From Enterobacter sp. 638 (GTDB lineage: Bacteria > Pseudomonadota > Gammaproteobacteria > Enterobacterales > Enterobacteriaceae): a stretch of 64,000 nt of DNA. Numbering within the stretch: position 1 is the first letter of the stretch; each line of letters begins with the position of its first letter. Below the pieces are notes generated by a model that saw only the letters and a program-made list of their open reading frames with translations, did no database searches and was not told the DNA's origin. The stretch is taken from assembly GCF_000016325.1 (NCBI RefSeq), contig NC_009436.1:1426001-1490000 (forward strand), read 5' to 3'. This document shows positions 58,125-64,000 of this stretch, one piece after another. The position numbers were made by a program, and so were the translations under genes.

Positions 58125-58877
58125 ATGACAAGAAAACTTCCTACACGTCTAAGGAAAGATCTGTTAGTAGGTGTTATATTTGAAATGAGGTTTGAAAGTT
58201 TAGTTCCACTTTCAAACATTTTGCCTGGCTTACTGTTTAAGCATCTGCCAGGTGCTTCTATTACTAAAACTCCTGTTTCCGAAATTCCGGAAAGCATTCG
58301 GAATAGTGATCCTAATTTTATTTACGCCCCATTAGTGGTATTGGAAACGGAAAAATATCAAGTTCATATTGGTGATAAAGTATTACAGGTTATATATAAC
58401 GTACCTTATGATGGATGGGATAAATTTAAATCCGTTATAATTGATATCTATGAAAATGTTATGAGTTACTCTCTAATAAATAATATTATTAGATTTTCAT
58501 TAAAATACATTGACATTATTGAGTCTGAAAGTGGTGTTTCACTTGATAAAATGCTAAATGTAAACTTTTCTATGGGAGCATGTAAGTTAGATTTTAATAC
58601 ATCCCAGGCAAGAACAGAAATACATACAGTTGATAGTGTAGTAGTTATACAAATGGCCGGAGGTGCTAAGGCTGAATTTGCTAATTCTTCGCTTAGAAGC
58701 AGAGAAGGTTTTCTTATCGATGTAGATTGTATTAGAAATGTAACTACAAGAGATTTAAAGTATTTTGAAAGAGAACTATCTGGTGGGTTAGAGGATCTAC
58801 ATAATATTACAAAGGAATATTTCTTTTCTTTCTTAACAGATGAGGGGCTAGAACTATTGGGGGCGGAATATGACTAG
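58125..58877 (+). CDS. Cargo gene 1: TIGR04255-like protein
   Basis: A 250-residue protein resembling the uncharacterised TIGR04255 family: an N-terminal block LLVGVIFEMRFESLVPL, a central beta-rich part (VETEKYQVHIGDKVLQVIYN) and a C-terminal segment LHNITKEYFFSFLTDEGLELLG. No signal peptide or membrane segment is seen. Start ATG follows GGTGAGGATGAA. Coding DNA is strongly AT-rich, unlike the phage genes on both sides. It overlaps cargo gene 2 by 8 bp. Function unknown. Confidence 0.7.
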   Translation: MTRKLPTRLRKDLLVGVIFEMRFESLVPLSNILPGLLFKHLPGASITKTPVSEIPESIRNSDPNFIYAPLVVLETEKYQVHIGDKVLQVIYNVPYDGWDKFKSVIIDIYENVMSYSLINNIIRFSLKYIDIIESESGVSLDKMLNVNFSMGACKLDFNTSQARTEIHTVDSVVVIQMAGGAKAEFANSSLRSREGFLIDVDCIRNVTTRDLKYFERELSGGLEDLHNITKEYFFSFLTDEGLELLGAEYD

Positions 58878-59529
58878 TTGTGTAAATATACTTCCAACTT
58901 CTTTCGAGTCAGGTCGAGGGGCCTCATTTGGCATTTCAAATTCAACTGAAGGTACACGGTCATATGTACGTGGCCTAACCGTTGGGTTAGATATTTTTTG
59001 TGCCGTTTCTGAGGTCGAGCATTTCGCTGAATCTAAAGCGGAGACCAAAATAATAAGAGAACGCCTCGACACAACTAGTAGTTTTATTAGCCATGTTAAA
59101 GTTAATAATTTTTCCTTTGAGTTTTTATATAAAGATTTGTTTGCCAAGTTATTGAGTGATAGGCAATTTGTCTCAGGGTTTAAATCAAGTCTAATCAATC
59201 AATTAGATAGGATTGGATTATTGGTGGATGGTTGGTTAGGACCAGATTCAGTTGCTCCTAACACTGAGGCAATCAATGAAGCCAAATATATTTTGATGGA
59301 AATAATAGAAAAAAATGCTTTAACTGTGCCTAAGATACGTGCCGTGGCAGATGGAGAAATTAATTTCTATTGGAATACTGATGGCTATTTAATTGATATG
59401 GCTTTCTTTGGTGAGGGTGCATATTCTTACTATTATAAAAACAAACTCAATGGGGAAGAGGAATATGATGATGTTTCCATCGATAAAGGCTTTTCTCAGA
59501 AAATGCTGGCGCTTTTATCATGGCGATAA
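58870..59529 (+). CDS. Cargo gene 2: unknown protein with ADGEINFYW motif
   Basis: A 219-residue protein of unknown function. The C-terminal half contains a P-x-I-x3-ADGEINFYW block (about 160-175) followed by alternating acidic and aromatic residues (GEGAYSYYYKNK), a pattern I associate with small uncharacterised proteins of mobile elements. The N-terminal half is beta-rich then helical. It is translationally coupled to gene 1 (8-bp overlap) and gene 3 (about 65-bp overlap). AT-rich. Confidence 0.65.
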   Translation: MTSCVNILPTSFESGRGASFGISNSTEGTRSYVRGLTVGLDIFCAVSEVEHFAESKAETKIIRERLDTTSSFISHVKVNNFSFEFLYKDLFAKLLSDRQFVSGFKSSLINQLDRIGLLVDGWLGPDSVAPNTEAINEAKYILMEIIEKNALTVPKIRAVADGEINFYWNTDGYLIDMAFFGEGAYSYYYKNKLNGEEEYDDVSIDKGFSQKMLALLSWR

Positions 59530-60019
59530 CGGTCAGACTCATAAAGTTAAAGATCTTCTTAATGAGGATATTCTCATAAGAACGCTTTTTGATTCTGAGC
59601 ACTATAACAGAGAGCTAGATGTATTGGATAACAATGCTATACCGACTTCAGACCTAAAAGAGCGAGGCCTGAGCTTGGATATTAAACGTTTGGCAAGCGA
59701 ACTTGTTGTTTTGCAGAGGGTTAATGTTCAAAAAGGTAAGGCGCAAGATAAACATGGCCTAGATGATCTAACTCGGAAAGACGTGTACTTTTCAGAGGCG
59801 GAACATCCAAATATCTCCACCATTATTGATGATGGTGATGGGCAGGTGTTATTTGTAACTAAGTATGCTCCTGTTGATGGTAATGATGCTCATGCCATGC
59901 TGACATGTATAAAGAATAAAGAGAAAAGGGCTTATTATGTTATGGCCAGAAACAAGCTCAAACCAGTCTTCTCACAGTGTATAACGCCTGCCCAAGATTA
60001 CAGATTTACTAATAAGTAG
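59465..60019 (+). CDS. Cargo gene 3: unknown protein
   Basis: A 184-residue protein of unknown function. Three consecutive ATG codons (59465, 59468, 59471) follow the site GGGGAAGAGGA, so the true start lies here and not at the upstream 59393. The N-terminus is basic (KAFLRKCWRFYHG); the middle has DLKERGLSLDIKRL and the end is beta-rich with Lys/Arg (RAYYVMARNKLKP). It ends 15 bp before the convergent portal gene Q. AT-rich like genes 1 and 2. Confidence 0.6.
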   Translation: MMMFPSIKAFLRKCWRFYHGDNGQTHKVKDLLNEDILIRTLFDSEHYNRELDVLDNNAIPTSDLKERGLSLDIKRLASELVVLQRVNVQKGKAQDKHGLDDLTRKDVYFSEAEHPNISTIIDDGDGQVLFVTKYAPVDGNDAHAMLTCIKNKEKRAYYVMARNKLKPVFSQCITPAQDYRFTNK

Positions 60020-60034
60020 GTGGCGTATGCCACC

Positions 60035-61066
60035 TCATTCTTTAAAATTGTAATCTTTGAATTTAACTACTTGGATTCCTAACCAATCATTGGTTTCTTC
60101 TATTCTTTTTTGAAGTGGAATTAATTCATTCTTAACAAAGACCATACTCGCCTTCTCAACATCCCCAAACCCCCCAACATTACTCGGCATGATCCCCATC
60201 ATTTGCGGCGGAACGCGGTGCGCTGCCATCATGTCATCCCGGCTCACATTCTTGATGTTCAGAAACTCATCTTTTGCCGCGACCTCTGACAGCGGGATGA
60301 TCTGAATCCCGTCCTTTTTCCCGTTAGGTGAGTACATAAACAGGTTGCGGAAGTTGCCCGGCCCTTTGGCGCTTTTCATGGCCTGGCGGATGTTGTTCAC
60401 GTCCTCCTGGTTCTGCGCGGCGTCGGTCATGTACATGATGAACCCCGCATGGCTGCCGTTGATGTAATACTTGCGGCGGAACAGGGTGGCGGATTCATTT
60501 AGCAGTGCGGAAGGAATGGCGGACAGGTATTCCGGCAGACCGTAAATCTCCTGGTTTAAATCCGGCTCCATCAGGTGAAAGATGCTGCCTCTGGTGAACT
60601 CATACGGCTGCGTGGTCATGCCGTACTGAACAAACCAGTAGGTATCCAGATCCACACCGCGACGGGTGTATTTCGCCAGTGACGGCTCCAGCGACAGAAT
60701 GCCGCCGAGCCGGTTGGTGCGCTTCTCCAGATAGGCGTTACCAAACACCAGATAGTCCTGCACAAAGCGGCTGAATGCCTGCTGGCTCAGCAGCGGATGC
60801 GGGATAAAGGTGCTGGTCAGAATGTTGCGCTTCACAGCAATCGGTGAGCTGTGATGCACGGCCGCGCGGTAGGTGCGCGCCAGCCCGTCAAAACTCACCG
60901 GCGGCTCATACCAGCGATCCATCTGTACGCACTCCACGTAATCCAGCAGCTCGCGGCGGTCCAGCACTGGTATAGGGTCGCCAAAGCTGAAGGCTTCTGC
61001 TCTGGTTGCGCCGCTGTGCAGAACATTATGCGCGGCTGCAGCGCGGTTTTTCTTACTCTTGCCCAT
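60035..61066 (-). CDS. Q: Phage portal protein gpQ
   Basis: A 343-residue PBSX-type portal subunit, the ring through which DNA enters the capsid. Conserved blocks include VPVL-like IPVLDRRELLDYVECV, WYEPPVSFDGLA, NILTSTFIPHPLLS, LNQEIYGLPEYLSA and ESATLFRRKYY. Length equals P2 gpQ. The ATG at 61066 overlaps the P stop (TGATG), as in P2. The capsid it serves is not encoded in this element any more. Confidence 0.95.
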   Translation of the reverse strand: MGKSKKNRAAAAHNVLHSGATRAEAFSFGDPIPVLDRRELLDYVECVQMDRWYEPPVSFDGLARTYRAAVHHSSPIAVKRNILTSTFIPHPLLSQQAFSRFVQDYLVFGNAYLEKRTNRLGGILSLEPSLAKYTRRGVDLDTYWFVQYGMTTQPYEFTRGSIFHLMEPDLNQEIYGLPEYLSAIPSALLNESATLFRRKYYINGSHAGFIMYMTDAAQNQEDVNNIRQAMKSAKGPGNFRNLFMYSPNGKKDGIQIIPLSEVAAKDEFLNIKNVSRDDMMAAHRVPPQMMGIMPSNVGGFGDVEKASMVFVKNELIPLQKRIEETNDWLGIQVVKFKDYNFKE

Positions 61067-61868
61067 CAAAAAATCTCCACAATGTTGCTGGTATTGGCGG
61101 ATTCGCCCTGCAGCGGTTCGTTAAACAGCGCGTGCATCGTTGCCCACGCCAGATCGGCGTGGCTGGCTTCTTCACTGCGGCTGGCTTCGTAGGTCGGGCG
61201 GTTGCCGCTGGCGGTGGTGGCGCGGCGGATTGCCATAAAGGACTGCGCGATATCGGTGTGCCCGGCGTCAAACTCCAGACGGCGGTGGCTGATAATGTCG
61301 TAGGCCTTGAGTACAAGGGCGTTTTTGACGTTGGGGTTGTAAACAAACTCACGGACGGCAGGAAAGAACGCCTTCACGTTCTCGTACACGCCGTGGCCGA
61401 CGCCGGTGGAGTCGATGCCGATATAGGTCACGTTGTACTGCTGTGTCAGCTTTTTGATGGCGTCTGCCTGGGCGCGGAAGTCCATCCCGCGCCACTGGTG
61501 ACGCTCCAGAATGCGGAACTTGCCGCCCGGCACCGTCGGCGGGGCCATGACCACGCAACCGGCGCTGTCGCCGTTCTGCGTGCCTTTCGCCGGGTCGTAG
61601 CCGATCCACACTTCGCGCCAGCCAAACGGGCGCAGCGCCAGCGCGTGAAAATCAGACCAGACCTCCCAGCTGTCCACCATGCACACCTGCAGCTCGCTGA
61701 GCGGAAACACGGACGCCAGATCGTCGATAAACTCGCACATCAGCAGGTTCTGGTACTCGTCCGGGCTGTACTCCATGCGCAGCTGGTCGATATCAAACAG
61801 GTTACATCCGCCGCGCACCGCATCTTCCACGGTGACAATCTGGCGATACTGCCCGTCCGGACACAGCA
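61066..61868 (-). pseudogene. P: Terminase large subunit gpP, C-terminal part only
   Basis: About 265 residues of the P2-type terminase ATPase/nuclease subunit remain, from LLCPDGQYRQIVTVEDAVRGG to the C-terminus; P2 gpP is close to 590 residues. The kept part has the nuclease-domain Asp residues (WIGYDPAKGTQNGDSAG and YIGIDSTGVGHG). The N-terminal ATPase with Walker motifs is missing. Homology ends near 61868, where plus-strand T sequence begins. Any protein made would need the internal GTG at 61830. Confidence 0.92.
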
Positions 61869-63557
61869 GGCCGGGATGCGCTGAACTACCTGGACGATAA
61901 CGCTATGTCAAAAGGCGCGGACATTATCGATGTGTTACAGCGCATGGGGGGCGTGGCTGACCGTCTGGACTATCGCAAGGCCGCCGCGCTCGGCTCCACG
62001 TTCCTGTCGCTGGGCGCTGCGCCAGAAATTGCCGCCAGCGCGTCAAACGCCATGGTGCGTGAGCTGTCGATTGCCACTATGCAGAGCAAGCGCTTCTTTG
62101 CAGGCATGGACCTGCTGAAACTCAATCCGGCAGAGATTGAAAAGCAGATGACCACGGACGCCATCGGCACCATCCAGCGCGTGCTGGAGAAGGTCAACCG
62201 CCTGCCGCAGGACAAACGCCTGTCCGCCATGACGATGCTGTTTGGCAAAGAGTTTGGCGATGACGCGGCGAAGCTCGCTAACAACCTGCCGGAGCTGCAG
62301 CGCCAGCTCAGACTCACGTCCGGCGGGGATGCGAACGGCTCCATGCAAAAAGAGTCCGACATCAACAAGGATTCACTTTCCGCGCAGTGGTTACTGGTCA
62401 AGACAGGGGCGCAGAACGCCTTCAGCAGCCTGGGCGAAACGCTGCGCGAGCCGCTGCTGTCCATCATGAACACGGTGAAAGAGGTCACCGGTACGTTCCG
62501 GCGCTGGGTGGAAGAAAACCCTCGCCTGGCGGGCGGCCTGCTGAAAGTGGGGGCAGCGTTTGCCGCGCTTATGGTGGTGCTCGGGACGATCATGCTGGCG
62601 GTGGCCGCGTTGCTCGGCCCGCTGGCACTGATGCGCCTGCAGTTTTCCATTCTAGGCATTAAAGGCGGCGGTGCGTTCGGCCTGATTAGCAGCGCCATCA
62701 GTGGTGCCGGGAAAAGTGTTGTGTGGCTGGGCCGCCTGATGATGGCGAACCCTATTCTGGCGGTGATCAGCCTGATTGCCATGGGGGCGATTTACATCTG
62801 GCAGAACTGGGAGACGCTGGGGCCGAAATTCAGGGCGCTGTGGGATGCGGTAAGCAATGGCGTCTCGGCAGCGTGGGCCACGGTCAGACAGACCATCAGC
62901 CAGAAATGGACGGAAATCCTCAGTGATATTGCCGCGCTGCCGGAGAAATTCAAAGCCATGGGGAGCGCGATTATCGACAACGTGCTCGACGGCATCAATG
63001 AAAAGTGGGAGGCGCTCAAAAGCAAACTGGCGTCGGTCACGGATTACTTGCCTGACTGGATGACCGGCAACACCACAACGACACCGCAGGTGCAGATTGT
63101 CGGGGCGGCCACACCGCGTGCGATACCGCCGGGCGGCAGTTTTGCGGGGATGTACGACAGCGGCGGGGCGATTCCGCGCGGGCAGTTTGGCATCGTGGGC
63201 GAGAATGGCCCGGAAATTGTGAACGGTCCGGCGAATGTGACCAGCAGGCGACGCACTGCAGCACTGGCGTCCGTGGTGGCTGGCGTGATGGGAGTGGCGT
63301 CTACACCTGCAGAAGCAGCACCGCTGCATCCGTTCAGCCTGCCGGTCAGGGCATATCAGGCGCAGCCCGCGAAGGCCGACAGCCAGCCAGCAATTATCCG
63401 CTATGAGATTAACGCGCCCATTCATATCACCGCCCAGCCAGGGCAAAGCGCGCAGGATATTGCCCGCGAAGTGGCGCGCCAGCTCGATGAGCGTGAGCGC
63501 CGGGCCAGGGCGAAGGCCCGCAGCAGTTTCAGCGATCAGGGGGGATACGAATCATGA
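61869..63557 (+). pseudogene. T: Tail tape-measure protein gpT, N-terminal part missing
   Basis: About 560 residues of the C-terminal part of a P2/186-type tape-measure protein remain, from DALNYLDDNAMSKGADIIDV on; the family is usually over 800 residues. Two hydrophobic stretches (LLKVGAAFAALMVVLGTIML and SVVWLGRLMMANPILAVISL) and the C-terminal Arg-rich REVARQLDERERRARAKA are intact. An internal ATG at 61905 could start a shortened protein, but no late promoter is left in front of it. It overlaps U by 4 bp (ATGA). Confidence 0.9.
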
Positions 63558-64000
63558 TGATGGTGCTGGGGTTATACGTGTTTATGCTGCGCACCGTGCC
63601 GTATCAGGAGCTGCAGTACCAGCGCAACTGGCGGCACGCGGCCAACAACCGGGTGAACCGCCGCCCGTCCACGCAGTTTCTTGGCCCGGATAACGATTCC
63701 CTGACGCTTTCCGGCGTGCTGCTGCCGGAAGTCACCGGCGGCAGGCTGTCTCTGCTGGCACTGGAGCAGATGGCGGAGCTGGGCAAAGCGTGGCCGCTGA
63801 TTGAGGGCAGCGGGACTATCTATGGCATGTTTGTGATCGAGAGTCTGAGTCAGGCCAAAACGGAGTTTTTCGAAAGCGGAATGCCCAGGCGGATTGAGTT
63901 TACGCTGACCCTGAAACGGGTGGACGAGTCGCTGTCTGAGATGTTCGGCAGCCTGAGCGATCAGCTCAGTAACCTGCAGGACACGGCGGCGTCTGCGACT
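63554..64000 (+). CDS. U: Tail protein gpU (cut by window end)
   Basis: The first 149 codons of the P2-type gpU tail protein. Features such as LRTVPYQELQYQRNWRHAANNRVNRRPSTQ split across the N-terminus and PLIEGSGTIYGMFVIESL are typical. The start is one of three ATG codons at 63554-63562, coupled to T. The stop lies outside the window, where gene D should follow. Confidence 0.9.
   Translation, partial: MMMVLGLYVFMLRTVPYQELQYQRNWRHAANNRVNRRPSTQFLGPDNDSLTLSGVLLPEVTGGRLSLLALEQMAELGKAWPLIEGSGTIYGMFVIESLSQAKTEFFESGMPRRIEFTLTLKRVDESLSEMFGSLSDQLSNLQDTAASAT

Larger units (their letters stand above)
47785..64000. mobile_element. Defective 186/P2-type prophage (left part)
   Basis: Gene order int, CI, apl, cII, fil, small early genes, A, LexA-controlled ORF, cos-like site, Q, P, T, U is that of coliphage 186 and its P2 relatives. 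The left border is either close to 48.75 kb (end of int) or at the palindrome at 47785. The right border is outside the window, where D and ogr would be expected. The late region from within P to within T is deleted, so the element cannot make particles alone. Confidence 0.92.

Noticed and set aside
59393..59464. Longer start for cargo gene 3 at 59393
   Set aside because: It lies deep inside cargo gene 2 without a ribosome site, while GGGGAAGAGGA precedes the ATG triplet at 59465.
58125..60019. Retron, restriction-modification or classic toxin-antitoxin pair in the prophage cargo site
   Set aside because: No reverse transcriptase YADD motif, no methyltransferase or nuclease motif and no small toxin-like pair are visible. 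The genes stay of unknown function.
61006..61884. A 292-codon plus-strand frame over Q and P
   Set aside because: Shadow of the P coding sequence on the other strand; Ala/Val/His-rich product without a domain.

Overview
The window is chromosomal DNA of a gamma-proteobacterium of the family Enterobacteriaceae. Gene order and protein similarity follow the E. coli region from glnH to ybjK closely (glnH, dps, rhtA, ompX, opgE, mntS, mntR, ybiR, ldtB, ybiT, ybiU, ybiV, pflF, pflE, fsaA, moeB, moeA, iaaA, gsiABCD, bssR, yliI, yliJ, dacC, deoR, ybjG, mdfA, ybjI, ybjJ, ybjK). The sequence divergence and the extra sugar operons point to an Enterobacter / Lelliottia / Leclercia type organism rather than E. 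coli itself. The species call is inference.

Positions 1-46 kb are conserved backbone with two sugar insertions. Between ybiR and ldtB lie an aldo-keto reductase and a beta-glucoside operon (6-phospho-beta-glucosidase, PTS IIC, GntR/HutC regulator) preceded by two copies of a 12-bp palindrome. Between ybiT and ybiU lie a family 31 glycosidase, an MFS permease and a divergent LacI-type regulator. A palindrome with arms CTTTC/GAAAG recurs before ybiU, before ybiV and between pflE and fsaA, suggesting one shared regulator. GC-rich hairpin repeats occur at four places, and between fsaA and moeB they have grown into a 60-bp/120-bp higher-order tandem array. The E. coli genes yliE, yliF and rimO are absent between gsiD and bssR.

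From about 46.0 to 48.8 kb the DNA is AT-rich and accessory: a membrane acyltransferase, a short gene remnant, a terminator-like palindrome that could be an attachment site in the expected position of the sRNA gene rybB, and a secreted protein with 30-residue repeats.

From 48.8 kb to the right end lies a 186/P2-type prophage: integrase, CI repressor, Apl-like excisionase, CII, Fil, small early proteins, a PAPS-reductase-like PP-loop enzyme and the rolling-circle protein A, then a LexA box with a small ORF, a cos-like site, portal gpQ, and tail genes gpT and gpU. It is defective: the terminase large subunit keeps only its C-terminal part and abuts, tail-measure gene T lacking its N-terminal part, so capsid, lysis, baseplate and tail-fibre genes between them are lost. 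It still carries cargo: a membrane-anchored coiled-coil DUF4041/GIY-YIG protein between int and the repressor, and a very AT-rich three-gene overlapping operon (TIGR04255-like protein plus two unknown proteins) between cos and Q. That operon is the best candidate in the window for an undescribed, possibly antiviral, system.

No rRNA, tRNA or CRISPR array was seen.
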